Shown here: positions 53,701-61,567 of the stretch, piece by piece
Layout of the letters: every line of letters begins with the position of its first letter
Position numbering within the stretch: position 1 is the first letter of the stretch
Notes under the pieces: generated by a model
The model's database searches: none
Seen by the model: only the letters and a program-made list of their open reading frames with translations
Told to the model about the DNA's origin: nothing
Made by a program: the position numbers and the translations under genes
Origin: Microbacterium flavescens
GTDB lineage: Bacteria; Actinomycetota; Actinomycetes; Actinomycetales; Microbacteriaceae
NCBI RefSeq assembly: GCF_018588945.1
Contig: NZ_JAFIWA010000002.1
Coordinates: forward strand, 392,585 to 456,584
Direction: 5' to 3'
DNA: 64,000 bases

Positions 53701-54496
53701 GCTCGTCGTCGAGCACGCCGTGAACCGCGGGAGCGAGTCGCTCATGGTCGTCACGGCCAGCAGCCGGCACGCCGAGCGCATCAGGGCGGCAGTGGAGAAG
53801 GCCTTCTCCGGACGCTCCGACGTCGCCGACTTCGTCTCGCGCGACACCGCCGAGCCGTTCGCGGTGCTGACGCTCGAGGAGTCCGTCGCCGAGAGCCGTG
53901 ACCGCGTGATCTTCTCGCTCGGCTTCGGCCTGACCAAGCACGGCCGCGTGCTGAGCGACTTCGGCGACCTGTCGACGCCTGACGGCGAGCGACTGCTGAC
54001 CGTCGGGATGACGCGTGCCCGCCGCTCGATGGTGATCGTGTCGTCGATCCGCCCGTCGGCCTTCGACGACGGCCGGCTCGAGCACGGCGCCGCGACGCTC
54101 ATGTCGATCCTCGGCGGGATCGCCGCGAAGGCGCGCGAGGCCCGGCTCGAAGACCTCGCCGACCCGCTGACCCTCGCGCTCGCGCGCGAGCTGCGTCGCC
54201 TCGGCCTCTCGGTCGACGTGCACTACCGCGGACTGCTGCCGCTCGTCGCGCAGTACGACGGCAAGGCGGTCGTGGTCGAGAGCGACCCCGAGACGATCGG
54301 CGAGTCGCTACGCGAGTCGCTGCGGCTGCGCCCGCAGATCCTGCGCCGCCTCGGCTGGCACTACGTGCGCGTGCACTCGTTCGACCTGTACAGCGACCCC
54401 GCGGGCGTCGCCCAGCGGATCGCTGCGATGCTCGGCGTGCCGCCCGAGGCCCCGCGCGTCGAGACCGACACGCAGCCGATCGATGTCAGCGACTGA
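50792..54496 (+). CDS. Large SF1 helicase-like (DUF4011-type) protein with degenerate ATPase motifs
   Basis: The 1234-residue protein follows the SF1 helicase layout. After an N-terminal part (FELKLHGSFIVNPELVRAML), Walker A reads LPGTGGTQT (about 304-312) where GKT is expected, so the phosphate-binding Lys is Gly. Walker B reads VIVADAAALC (about 823), lacking the DEA(D/S) Glu. GDPVTQKP and a late VTVGMTRARRS (motif VI-like) remain. The C-terminal ~100 residues (VDVHYRGLLPLVAQYDGKAVVVESD... LRRLGWHYVRVHSFDLYSDP) resemble a Vsr-like nuclease fold. ATP hydrolysis is doubtful. Start: GTG 50792 has GAAGGC upstream; GTG at 50768 is an alternative. It overlaps the next small gene. Confidence 0.8.
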   Translation: MAGAEDAVSGSVVTPGDLGLAEPDVVVAHIADPERERLRVQSADLGGRSTLLHFTDTGDSSIEITKAHPGSLPQFITGRSTLLSNLFRDEVARRNARLAAERITAKNTELRTTRGLEPVHLAVGLANWRIGSLECSAPVLLRPLAIRRHHSDFELKLHGSFIVNPELVRAMLTHFGIELDGAGLAALAYEGGVFKPQPVIDHLRALTSWIESYVVKPRLLVSSFADVGDAMARDAADLDHPVLNALAGHPSDREALTLRRDAVAPTSPDERPPAADTLLLDADSEQERVLARITAGQSLAVHTLPGTGGTQTVINAVGALVRDGKRVLVVSARSSTLDGIRHRLAGIGLPGLAVSPRKLQRDLIRAIGRNEKAEPPKIADIDDALVRLRGVLRDYRGAVTAQHPSLSVSVLDILRALATLAAHNPAPSTAARFDATTLERLADGRADAAEKLAAAARLGEFRFGPDDSPWYGVSFAKPEQARAAHALAGKLHRSDVPSLLERGYEMIAQTRMRPFQTIAELGAYLRLLQGIRDSLDRFSLTVFERPLGELIQAHAARRDAPNMSGPNRRRLRRLSREYVRPGVHVPDMYEALVRIQQQRTEWQRFVDSGVTPEVPLGLADVHVAWARVDAELAELDGVLGRSGADRLATLPVKHLVRTLAGLAADSDVFDNLKERATLRTELAGLGLEPLLTELSVRHVPEAQVADELEYAWWQSALELLLRTDRAVLGANTAVVDRLERDFRLVDEAHAAASGPLLASQLATQWRIGIVDHPAEASELKRALKNGGVTAADLVHAAPNLSRVLAPVWLSSPYDVPAIPASPEFDVVIVADAAALCLAEAAPALRRGRQIVVFGDPVTQKPTPFRVAAGTPDENEQESEEPFDQTSVFERLAELLPVETLTRSYRAGGEDLAELVNDAFYGGELVSLPWAGSYLGRGSLGVDYVEGGTGAPDPITGAVESPDAEVNRVVTLVVEHAVNRGSESLMVVTASSRHAERIRAAVEKAFSGRSDVADFVSRDTAEPFAVLTLEESVAESRDRVIFSLGFGLTKHGRVLSDFGDLSTPDGERLLTVGMTRARRSMVIVSSIRPSAFDDGRLEHGAATLMSILGGIAAKAREARLEDLADPLTLALARELRRLGLSVDVHYRGLLPLVAQYDGKAVVVESDPETIGESLRESLRLRPQILRRLGWHYVRVHSFDLYSDPAGVAQRIAAMLGVPPEAPRVETDTQPIDVSD

Positions 54497-54674
54497 CCGT
54501 CAGCGCATCGAGCGGGTCCCCGGTTCGCGTCGCGTCAAGCTGACGCCCGCGCCCGGAACGAGCGCCGAGCCGGTCCCGGGTGATGAGGAAGCGGATGCCG
54601 TGGCCCCGGCTGCCGGCGAGGGTTCGGGGCCGAACGACGAGCGGCTGAAGAGGGATGTTCCGCCGCACTACTGA
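54483..54674 (+). CDS. Small acidic protein downstream of helicase-like gene
   Basis: A 63-residue frame overlapping the helicase-like gene by 14 nt, beginning MSATDRQRIERVPG and ending NDERLKRDVPPHY. The middle is Pro/Ala/Glu-rich and probably disordered. The C-terminal DERLKRDVPPHY looks like a conserved short motif, and the overlap suggests coupled translation. There is no recognised domain. Confidence 0.5.
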   Translation: MSATDRQRIERVPGSRRVKLTPAPGTSAEPVPGDEEADAVAPAAGEGSGPNDERLKRDVPPHY

Positions 54675-54686
54675 CGTGCCGCCCCC

Positions 54687-55326
54687 GCTGGTCGAGTAGG
54701 CGCGCCAGCGCCGTGCCCGCTGGTCGAGTAGGCGCGCCAGCGCCGTATCGAGACCCCCGCGCAACGGCGAGTTTCGGGTCGTTGAGCGAGGGAGCGAAGC
54801 GACCGAGACGAAACGGGTTCCCGCATGAGGGGCGTTTCGTCTCGCTTCGCTCGCTCAACGACCCGGGGTCGGCCCCCGCGCCGGCGAGTTTCGGGTCGTT
54901 GAGCGAGGGAGCGAAGCGACCGAGACGAAACGTTCTGCGCGGCGAGGGGCGTTTCGTCTCGCTTCGCTCGCTCAACGACCCGGGGTCGGCCCCCGCGCAC
55001 GTGAGAGGGATCTCGATACACGCGCTTCGCGCGCACTCGATCAGCGGGGGTCGAGCTCGCGTTTCGTCTCGCTTCGCTCGCTCAACGACCCGGGGTCGGC
55101 CCCCGGCACCCGTGAGGTGCGGGTCGTTGAGCGAGGGAGCGGAGCGACCGAGACGAGACGCGTTCCCGCATGAGGGGCGTTTCGTCTCGCTTCGCTCGCT
55201 CAACGACCCGGGGTCGGCCCCCGCGCACGTGAGAGGGATCTCGATACACGCGCTTCGCGCGCACTCGATCAGCGGGGCCCGAGCTCGCGTTTCGTCTCGC
55301 TTCGCTCGCTCAACGACCCGGGGTCA
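54687..55326. repeat. REP cluster: about eight family-A and several family-B copies
   Basis: Family-A copies in alternating orientation begin near 54776, 54832, 54895, 54948, 55061, 55117, 55176 and 55286. Family-B copies lie near 54687, 54719, 55010 and 55236. A segment with GGGGTCGGCCCCCGCGCACG recurs between them. No gene fits here despite long open frames that merely translate the repeats. The cluster separates the helicase-like gene from the convergent mscL, whose stop codon lies in the last copy. Confidence 0.85.
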
Positions 55327-55746
55327 ACGACCGGGGGTGGGGGGCGCCGCGGCGAGGAGGTCGCGGATCTGCAGCAGCAGCTCCTGCTCGGTGGGGAGCT
55401 CGGATGCCTCTTCCTCGGCGATGCCGGCCTTCGCCGCGGCGCGCTCCTTCCAGCGGTTCATCGGGTACACGAACACGAAGTACACGACCACGGCCACGGC
55501 CAGGAAGTTGATGATCGCGCCGAGGATCATCCCGAAGCCGAAGAAGACGGGCTCGCCACTCAGATTGGTGACCGTCCAGCCGACCTCGTCGAGGCTGCTC
55601 GCGTTGAACACGAGCGCGATGAGCGGGTTGATGAGTCCGGCGACGATGTTGTTCACGATCAGCGTGAACGCGGCGCCGATGACGACCGCGACCGCCAGGT
55701 CGATGACGTTTCCGCGGAGGATGAACTCCTTGAAGCCCTTGATCAT
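55324..55746 (-). CDS. mscL: Large-conductance mechanosensitive channel MscL
   Basis: The 140-residue protein begins MIKGFKEFILRGNVIDLAVAVVIGAAF, the amphipathic S1 plus first pore helix. A periplasmic loop follows, then the second helix (ILGAIINFLAVAVVVYFVFVYPMNR) and a C-terminal helix (SELPTEQELLLQIRDLLA). It releases solutes under hypo-osmotic shock. ATG 55746; the stop (GGTCGTTGA) is part of a REP-A copy. It lies convergent to the repeat cluster and upstream of fmdB on the same strand. Confidence 0.95.
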   Translation of the reverse strand: MIKGFKEFILRGNVIDLAVAVVIGAAFTLIVNNIVAGLINPLIALVFNASSLDEVGWTVTNLSGEPVFFGFGMILGAIINFLAVAVVVYFVFVYPMNRWKERAAAKAGIAEEEASELPTEQELLLQIRDLLAAAPPTPGR

Positions 55747-55779
55747 GTGACGCTCCTCACTGTCTCCGGCTTCCGCCGG

Positions 55780-56094
55780 TCACGACCCGGTCGAGGCGGG
55801 GGAGGCTTTCGCCTCCGACTTCGATGATGTCGAAGACGGCGAAGAGCCGCCAGTCGAAGGCGACGACGACGAGGACGACGCGGCCGAGGTCGAGGCATCC
55901 GACCCCTTCTTCTCACCTGCGCGCGAATCGGTGCGGTAGAAGCCCGAGCCGTTGAAGGTCACGCCGATCGAGCCGTACTCCTTGCGCAGGGGTCCGCCGC
56001 ACTCGGGGCACTCGGTGAGGGCGGGATCGGCGAAGGACTGGACCGCGTCGAAGCGGTGTCCGCACTGCTTGCAGGCGTAGGCGTAGGTGGGCAT
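55780..56094 (-). CDS. FmdB-family zinc ribbon protein
   Basis: The 104-residue protein has MPTYAYACKQCGHRFDAVQ and LTECPECGGPLRKEYG, giving two C-x2-C pairs of the FmdB zinc ribbon, then GVTFNGSGFYRTDSR, the conserved short motif of the family. The tail is Ser-rich and disordered. Function is not settled; FmdB was named as a putative formamidase regulator. It lies close upstream of mscL and downstream of the folate-ligase gene, all minus strand. Confidence 0.9.
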   Translation of the reverse strand: MPTYAYACKQCGHRFDAVQSFADPALTECPECGGPLRKEYGSIGVTFNGSGFYRTDSRAGEKKGSDASTSAASSSSSSPSTGGSSPSSTSSKSEAKASPASTGS

Positions 56095-56109
56095 GTCTCT
56101 CTCGGTCGT

Positions 56110-56706
56110 TCAGCGCCGGACGGGCGCGAGGACGATGGTCTGCGTGGGGGTCACGACGCCGCTGACGGGTTGGTCGTGCAGGTCGCTCGGAACCTCGTCG
56201 AGCACCTCGGAGTCGAAGACCACGGCGTACACCGGAGGGCAGCGCTCCATCGACCCGATCGTCTTGTCGAAGTATCCGCGTCCCCAGCCGAGGCGCATGC
56301 CGGTGCGGTCGACGGCCGCGGCGGGGATCACGAGCAGGTCGACGTCGTTGACGGCGATGGGGCCGAGCAGCTCGCCGACGGGCTCGGGGAGCCCGAACAT
56401 GCCCTCGGTGATGTCGAGCTCGGGTGTCGCGACCGACCAATCGAGCAGGCCGTCGGCTCGGGTGACGGGAAGGAGGACTCGGATGCCGCGCCCCACGGCC
56501 CCGGCGACGAATTCGCGCGTGCCGGGCTCGGTGGTGGTCGAGAGGAAGCAGGAGATCGACCGGGCGCCGACGCTTTCGACGAGCGCGTCGAGCTGTGCGT
56601 GGATGCCGACGGCCGCGACTTCGCGGGCCTGCGGGGTCAGCAGCTGCCGCCGCTCCCTCAGCTCTGCTCGGAGCGCGCGCTTCGCATCGGCGATCGCGTC
56701 GGACAT
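56110..56706 (-). CDS. 5-formyltetrahydrofolate cyclo-ligase
   Basis: The 198-residue enzyme has the family start (KRALRAELRERRQLLT) and the ATP-binding GMRLGWGRGYFDKTI (about 145-159) with the Asp and Lys of the active site, then VVTPTQTIVLAP. It converts 5-formyl-THF to 5,10-methenyl-THF with ATP. ATG 56706 is chosen by homology. It ends 15 nt before fmdB. Divergent from galU. Confidence 0.92.
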   Translation of the reverse strand: MSDAIADAKRALRAELRERRQLLTPQAREVAAVGIHAQLDALVESVGARSISCFLSTTTEPGTREFVAGAVGRGIRVLLPVTRADGLLDWSVATPELDITEGMFGLPEPVGELLGPIAVNDVDLLVIPAAAVDRTGMRLGWGRGYFDKTIGSMERCPPVYAVVFDSEVLDEVPSDLHDQPVSGVVTPTQTIVLAPVRR

Positions 56707-56807
56707 GCCCTTGATTCTAGGCGTCGCTGCGCGGGTCGGCCGTCCGCGCGGCATATCGCGGCGGCCGAGCGGGTGTCAACGCACGGGGGTCGCTGACCTG
56801 AGGACCC

Positions 56808-56813
56808 TAGAAT
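56808..56813 (+). promoter_or_regulatory. Putative leaderless -10 promoter of galU
   Basis: TAGAAT ends 6 nt before the galU ATG at 56820, so transcription could begin at or next to the start codon. No ribosome site precedes the ATG, which supports a leaderless mRNA, common in Actinobacteria. Confidence 0.55.
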
Positions 56814-56819
56814 GCTCGC

Positions 56820-57707
56820 ATGCCCCACACATCCATGAAGGCCGTCATTCCTGCGGCCGGACTCGGCACGCGCTTCCTTCCGGCAACGAAGGCCATGCCC
56901 AAGGAGATGCTGCCGGTCGTCGACAAGCCGGCCATCCAGTACGTCGTGGAGGAGGCCGCTCAGGCGGGCATCGACGACATCCTCGTCATCATCGGTCGCA
57001 ACAAGAACGCGATCTCGAACCACTTCGACTCGGTGCCCGAGCTCGAGGAGAAGCTGAAGGACAAGGGCGACGTCGATCGCCTGCACCGGGTGCTCGAGTC
57101 GAGCGACCTCGCCGACATCCACTTCGTGCGTCAGGGCGAGCCGAAGGGTCTCGGTCACGCGGTGCTGCGTGCCAAGGCGCACGTCGGCGACTCGTCGTTC
57201 GCGGTGTTGCTCGGTGACGACCTCATCGACGAACGCGACGAGCTGCTCACGACGATGATCTCCGAGCACGAGCGCACCGGCGCGACGATCATCGCCCTCA
57301 TGGAGGTCGCTCCCGAGCACATCCACATGTACGGCGCTGCGGCCGTCGAGGCCACCGACACCGACGGACTCGTCAAGGTCACCGGGCTCGTCGAGAAGCC
57401 GAAGAAAGAGGACGCGCCGTCGAACCTCGCCATCATCGGCCGGTACGTGCTCAGCCCCGGCGTGTTCGAGATCCTCGAGCGCACCGAGCCGGGCAAGGGC
57501 GGCGAGATCCAGCTGACGGACGCGCTGCAGGAGCTCGCGGCCGACACCGAGGGTCCGGGCGTGTACGGCGTCATTTTCCGTGGTCGCCGTTACGACACCG
57601 GCGATAGGGTGGACTACATCAAGGCCATCGTGCAGCTCGCCGCCGATCGTGACGATCTCGGACCCGAACTGCGACCCTGGTTCAAGGAGTTCGCGGCGAA
57701 CCTCTGA
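56820..57707 (+). CDS. galU: UTP--glucose-1-phosphate uridylyltransferase
   Basis: The 295-residue nucleotidyltransferase starts KAVIPAAGLGTRFLPATKAMPKEMLP, the sugar-1-phosphate binding loop. It has ILVIIGRNKNAISNHFD, EPKGLGHAVL, FAVLLGDDL (metal Asp) and LVEKPKKEDAPSN typical of GalU. It makes UDP-glucose for cell-wall glycans and galactose metabolism. A GNAT acetyltransferase gene follows after 23 nt. Confidence 0.95.
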   Translation: MPHTSMKAVIPAAGLGTRFLPATKAMPKEMLPVVDKPAIQYVVEEAAQAGIDDILVIIGRNKNAISNHFDSVPELEEKLKDKGDVDRLHRVLESSDLADIHFVRQGEPKGLGHAVLRAKAHVGDSSFAVLLGDDLIDERDELLTTMISEHERTGATIIALMEVAPEHIHMYGAAAVEATDTDGLVKVTGLVEKPKKEDAPSNLAIIGRYVLSPGVFEILERTEPGKGGEIQLTDALQELAADTEGPGVYGVIFRGRRYDTGDRVDYIKAIVQLAADRDDLGPELRPWFKEFAANL

Positions 57708-57730
57708 CGCCGCCCGTACGAGGGGGTCAC

Positions 57731-58360
57731 GTGGACCTGACGGCTCCCCGCCGACACGGACCGGTAGCCATCCGGCTCGTGCGGCCGCGTGATGCCCGCG
57801 TGTTGCAGAACGAGCTGCTCTCCAACCGCGAGTGGCTGCGGCCATGGGAGGCGACGAGCCCCGACGGACCCGTCTCGTTCGACATGCGGCTCGGCGTACG
57901 TCGCCTGCTGCAGCAGTACCGCGACGGCGCGGGCGTGCCCTTCGTCATGGAGCACGACGGCAACATCGCCGGTCAGCTGAACGTGTGGGGGATCGCGCGC
58001 GGCTCCCTCGCCTCCGCGACGATCGGATATTGGGTGAGCAAGCGGTTCGCCGGGCGCAACATCACGCCGACGGCCGTCGCGATGGCGACCGACATCTGCT
58101 TCACTGAACTTCGCCTGCACCGCATGGAGATCTGCATCCGGCCAGAGAACCAGGCGAGCCTCCGGGTGGTCGAGAAACTCGGCTTCCGCTACGAGGGTCT
58201 GCGCCGGCGGTACATCCACATCGACGGCGACTGGCGCGACCACTACGCCTTCGCACTGGTGCGCGACGAGGTGCCCGAAGGGGTGCTGCAGCGCTGGCTG
58301 GCGGGCCGTGCGCCGCACGACGCAGCGACCGTGCCGCCTGCAGATCGTCTGCACGCCTAG
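57731..58360 (+). CDS. GNAT N-acetyltransferase (RimJ/RimL-like)
   Basis: The 209-residue protein has GNAT strands and IGYWVSKRFAGRNITPTAVAMATD (acetyl-CoA loop, about 97-120), then LHRMEICIRPENQASLRVVEKLGFRYEGLRRRY, the RimJ-type end. Such enzymes acetylate ribosomal or other protein N-termini. GTG 57731, close behind galU. Substrate unknown. Confidence 0.85.
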   Translation: MDLTAPRRHGPVAIRLVRPRDARVLQNELLSNREWLRPWEATSPDGPVSFDMRLGVRRLLQQYRDGAGVPFVMEHDGNIAGQLNVWGIARGSLASATIGYWVSKRFAGRNITPTAVAMATDICFTELRLHRMEICIRPENQASLRVVEKLGFRYEGLRRRYIHIDGDWRDHYAFALVRDEVPEGVLQRWLAGRAPHDAATVPPADRLHA

Positions 58361-58416
58361 AGCGACACGCGACGGGATGCCTCGGCCGAGGCATCCGCTC
58401 GCTTACCGTTGTCGAC

Positions 58417-59406
58417 ATGGGCGGGCAAGTGCTGGGCGGCGGGGTCATCGTTCTCGTCGCCGTGCTCCTGTGGCTCGTCTATCTGCTTCCGACGTGGCAC
58501 AGCCGGCGTCAGTTCGACGCCGCTGAGCGCAACGCCGTTCGATTGAACCAGGCGCTGCGCGTGCTGGCCGAGACGAGCGAGACGCCGCAGGAAGTTCGCC
58601 TCGAGCTCAACGCCCGCACCGCGATGGCGCAGCAGCGGCTCGCGCGTCAGGCGCTCGCGCAGCGCGAGTCGGCCGCCCTCCAGCAGGCGAAGGCCGACCT
58701 CGAGCGCGCCCGTACCGAGCGAGAAATCGCCGAGGCGGCAGCCCGGATCGACCTGGAGCGCGCTCGTGCCGAGCGCGCGGCCGCGCAGGCGCAGGCTCGG
58801 GCTGAGCTTGAAGCCGCCCAGGCCGCGGCTCGGGCCGAGGAGTCTGCCGCGCGTTCGGCGCCGGCGGCGCGACGCGCGCGTGCCCGACGTCGGTTCCGGT
58901 TCGTGGCAACGCTGATGCTTGTTCTGGGCGTGTCCGTTGCCGGCTTCGGCGTGTTCGAGGTGCTGGCGACCGGGGTGCAGGTGTGGTTGTGGGCGGGCGT
59001 GGCGGTGGCCGCGGCATCCGCTCTGGTTCTTCAGCGGCTGTCGCGGGTCGCGTCGCGCGCCACGGTTGGCGTTGCCGCGCCCGTGGCGCGTCCGGACGTG
59101 CGCGTGCAGGACGTTGAGCTCGAGCCCGCGTCGCGCGCGTGGGCGCCGCGCGAGCTGCCTCGGCCGCTCACCGCGTCTGCGGGTTCGCGGGCCGCGGCGA
59201 TGCTCGAGGTCGAGGCCGCGCGGGAGTCGATGCGGCAGGCCGCGCTCGAGGAGGCCATGCGCGAGCGCGCCGAGGTGCAGCGTCCGCCGTCGATCGACAC
59301 GGCCCGGGTCGCCCGCGCCGACTTCGCCGGGATGGGCTACGTCGACGACGCCGAGATCGAGGCGCACGTGCGCGGACTCCTCGCCCGGAGGGCCTCGGGG
59401 GAGTAG
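58417..59406 (+). CDS. Membrane protein with long coiled coil, unknown
   Basis: The 329-residue protein has an N-terminal membrane helix (about 6-26) and a long Ala/Glu/Arg/Gln coiled coil (about 60-150). Two more helices follow (about 163-185 and 190-208), then an Arg/Ala-rich tail with a Glu-rich segment. Both ends appear cytoplasmic. No family is recognised; such proteins occur downstream of galU in related genomes, I believe, but that is memory, not shown here. ATG 58417. Confidence 0.65.
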   Translation: MGGQVLGGGVIVLVAVLLWLVYLLPTWHSRRQFDAAERNAVRLNQALRVLAETSETPQEVRLELNARTAMAQQRLARQALAQRESAALQQAKADLERARTEREIAEAAARIDLERARAERAAAQAQARAELEAAQAAARAEESAARSAPAARRARARRRFRFVATLMLVLGVSVAGFGVFEVLATGVQVWLWAGVAVAAASALVLQRLSRVASRATVGVAAPVARPDVRVQDVELEPASRAWAPRELPRPLTASAGSRAAAMLEVEAARESMRQAALEEAMRERAEVQRPPSIDTARVARADFAGMGYVDDAEIEAHVRGLLARRASGE

Positions 59407-59441
59407 GGCCGGGGCTCCTGGGCCGGCCGGGGTTCGCGGTC

Positions 59442-59680
59442 GGTCGCAGAATCGGAGATCGTGCGCGGCGCGCCGGGATGAGGCATCCGTTCCCGGCGTG
59501 TCGGCGACGAACTCCGATTCTGTGCACGGGGACGGTCGCAGCCGCCGTTCGGTGTCCACGGATGCCGGGTGTGCGGGTGCCGCCGGGCGGAGGTCATGGC
59601 CGGTCGCAAGATCGGAGATCGTTCGCGGCGCGCCGGGACGAGGCATCCGTTCCCGGCGTGTCGGCGACGATCTCCGATTC
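59442..59680. repeat. Two copies of a ~75-bp imperfect palindrome, 160 bp apart
   Basis: Each unit runs from GGTCGCAGAATCGGAGATCG (copy 1 at 59442; copy 2 at 59602, one base different in the first part) to CGA(T/A)CTCCGATTCTG, its own inverted complement, with GCGCGCCGGGA/TCCCGGCGTG in the middle. The stem is long with a few mismatches, like a MITE or large REP. The 480-bp gap 59407-59885 holds nothing else supported. Confidence 0.7.
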
Positions 59681-59885
59681 TGTGCAGGGGACGGCCGCAA
59701 TGGCCTCCTCCCGGCCGCGGTTCAGTGTCCACAGATGGCGGGTGTAGGGGCGCCGTATGCCTGTACCCGTGGACAGCGGACGGTGTGGGTAGGGTCAGGC
59801 ACCGGATGCCCCAGGCCGGCGCCGGACGGAGCCGCCGGCCGGTCGGGGAGGCCTCTGGGAGCGTGATAATCTAACGGAGGTTCAC

Positions 59886-59961
59886 GGGCCTGTAGCGCAG
59901 TTGGTAGCGCGCCTCGTTCGCATCGAGGAGGTCAGGGGTTCGATTCCCCTCAGGTCCACCA
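59886..59961 (+). tRNA. tRNA-Ala (anticodon CGC)
   Basis: Acceptor GGGCCTG pairs with CAGGTCC including the G3-U70 pair that identifies alanine tRNAs. D-arm GCGC...GCGC, anticodon arm CCTCG-TTCGCAT-CGAGG with anticodon CGC, T-arm GGGG-TTCGATT-CCCC. CCA is encoded. A perfect terminator hairpin follows. Confidence 0.95.
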
Positions 59962-60000
59962 ACGCAGAAGAGCCCCCGCTTGCGGGGGCACTTCTGCGTT
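59961..60000 (+). terminator. Terminator hairpin after tRNA-Ala
   Basis: AACGCAGAAG-A-GCCCCCGC, a TT loop, and GCGGGGGC-A-CTTCTGCGTT form an 18-bp stem with one A/A mismatch directly after the tRNA CCA. Confidence 0.85.
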
Positions 60001-60088
60001 TATCGGCGCTGCGGATCGAACCCCTGGGTGGGCCCACGCCGCAGAGGCTCCGCGCGCTGCGAAGCGGCGCGTGGAGGAGCGGTGGGGA

Positions 60089-60118
60089 CGATTCCCCTCA
60101 GGTCCACCAAGGCAGAAG
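60089..60118 (+). pseudogene. tRNA-Ala 3'-end copy (pseudo-tRNA fragment)
   Basis: CGATTCCCCTCAGGTCCACCAA and the following GGCAGAAG repeat 59941-59970 with one mismatch, 148 bp downstream of the intact tRNA, and are again followed by a G/C-rich hairpin (60118-60134). GAGGAG about 20 nt upstream also matches the tRNA. It is either a decayed second tRNA-Ala or an attachment-site scar. Confidence 0.65.
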
Positions 60119-60259
60119 CGCCCCCGTTCGCGGGGGCTCTCTTCGTTCATGGGGCGCTGCCGCGGCAACCCGCATTGCGCCCGCACAGGGGGTGCGCTAA
60201 GCATGGTCGAGGCGTCGATCCGGGGTGGCGTCCGCTGATCGAGCGATGGGGGCAACACC

Positions 60260-61555
60260 GTGTCGATATCCGCTGTGCACCGCACGCTCCTCGCGCTGTC
60301 GGTCGTGGGCGTGGTCACCGCCGCGCTGACCGCCTGCACGAGCGCCGAGCCCGACGCCTCACCGTCGGCATCACCTTCCGCGTCCAGCACGGACGGCGCC
60401 CTGGCGATCGTCGAGGACGGCCTCGCCGGCGACATGAGCGACGCGCTCGCCGCAGCCGCGACGGAGGCCTTCGGCGGGGTCAGCGCTCCGGGCGCGGTCA
60501 TGGCCATCCGAACGCCGGACGGGACGTGGGCGGCGACGATCGGCCATCAGAACTGGGACGAGACCATGCCGATGACCGCGGACGTCAGGCAGCGGGTCGG
60601 CAGCGTCACGAAGACCTTCACGATCACCGCGCTCCTGCAGCTGGCGGAGCGGGGCGAGCTCTCCCTCGACGATCCCATCGAGATGTACGTCCCCGGGATG
60701 CCGAACGGCGAGGCGACGCTGTACGAGCTCGCGGCCATGCGCAGCGGCATCCCGTCGTACACGTTCGATGAGTCCTTCCAGGACACCCTGTTCGGCGACC
60801 CGAACTACGTGTGGACTCCGCAGCAGCTGGTCGACCTGGTCAAGGGGACCGAGCCGATGTACCCGCCCGGCGCCCAGACGTTCTACTCGAACACCAACAC
60901 CGTGCTGTTGGGCATGGTGATCGAGCAGGTCGCCGGAGCGCCGATCGAGGACGTCATGCGCGCGCAGATCATCGATCCGCTCGGGCTCTCCGCGACCGTC
61001 TTCCCGGCGGATGCGGCGTTCCCCGAGCCGCACGCGCAGGGATACACGACGCAGGGGACGGACGACAACATACCGGTCGACGCCACGGACTGGAATCCGT
61101 CGTGGGGCTGGTCGGCGGGCGCGATGATCTCCGACCTCGACGACCTGCTGGTCTGGGGCGAGGCGCTGGCGACCGGCGAGGGCATCCTGTCGTCGGAGTG
61201 GCAGGCGACCCGACTCGACTCGTTCGACTTCGACGTGCCGGTCTACCTCGGACCCGACCAGAACGCCCCGCAGACACCTGCGCGCGCCTACGGGCTGGGG
61301 CTCGGTCTCGCGCTCGGCTGGTACGGCCACACCGGCGAGCTGCCGGGCTTCAACACCGTCGTCCAGCACCATGCCGAATCCGGAACCACCCTCGTCGTCA
61401 TGGTCGACAGCGACATCAAGTCGGGGGAGTGTCCGGCCGAGGCGCCCACCACGCCCGGAGCTCGCACGACCGGGCCGTGCGAGGATCCGGCGGTCCACAT
61501 CGCCAACGCCCTCGCCGCAGCCACGGGTCACCCGCTCGTCGAATCCGGCGACTGA
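60260..61555 (+). CDS. Serine beta-lactamase-fold lipoprotein (class C / AmpH-like)
   Basis: The 431-residue protein has a lipobox LTAC (Cys26), then a penicillin-binding-protein fold with SVTK (Ser115-Lys118), YSN (Tyr209-Asn211) and HTGELPGFN near 370 standing for the K-T-G-like motif. This is the EstB/AmpH-type serine hydrolase family, acting as D-Ala-D-Ala carboxypeptidase, esterase or beta-lactamase in the envelope. GTG 60260 has GGGGGC nearby. It is convergent with hemL. Confidence 0.88.
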   Translation: MSISAVHRTLLALSVVGVVTAALTACTSAEPDASPSASPSASSTDGALAIVEDGLAGDMSDALAAAATEAFGGVSAPGAVMAIRTPDGTWAATIGHQNWDETMPMTADVRQRVGSVTKTFTITALLQLAERGELSLDDPIEMYVPGMPNGEATLYELAAMRSGIPSYTFDESFQDTLFGDPNYVWTPQQLVDLVKGTEPMYPPGAQTFYSNTNTVLLGMVIEQVAGAPIEDVMRAQIIDPLGLSATVFPADAAFPEPHAQGYTTQGTDDNIPVDATDWNPSWGWSAGAMISDLDDLLVWGEALATGEGILSSEWQATRLDSFDFDVPVYLGPDQNAPQTPARAYGLGLGLALGWYGHTGELPGFNTVVQHHAESGTTLVVMVDSDIKSGECPAEAPTTPGARTTGPCEDPAVHIANALAAATGHPLVESGD

Positions 61556-61567
61556 CGCCGGCCGGGA

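Noticed and set aside
54713..55750. Long open frame through the REP cluster
   Set aside because: Its translation is the repeats themselves (FGSLSEGAKRPRRN-type) and it runs antisense to mscL.
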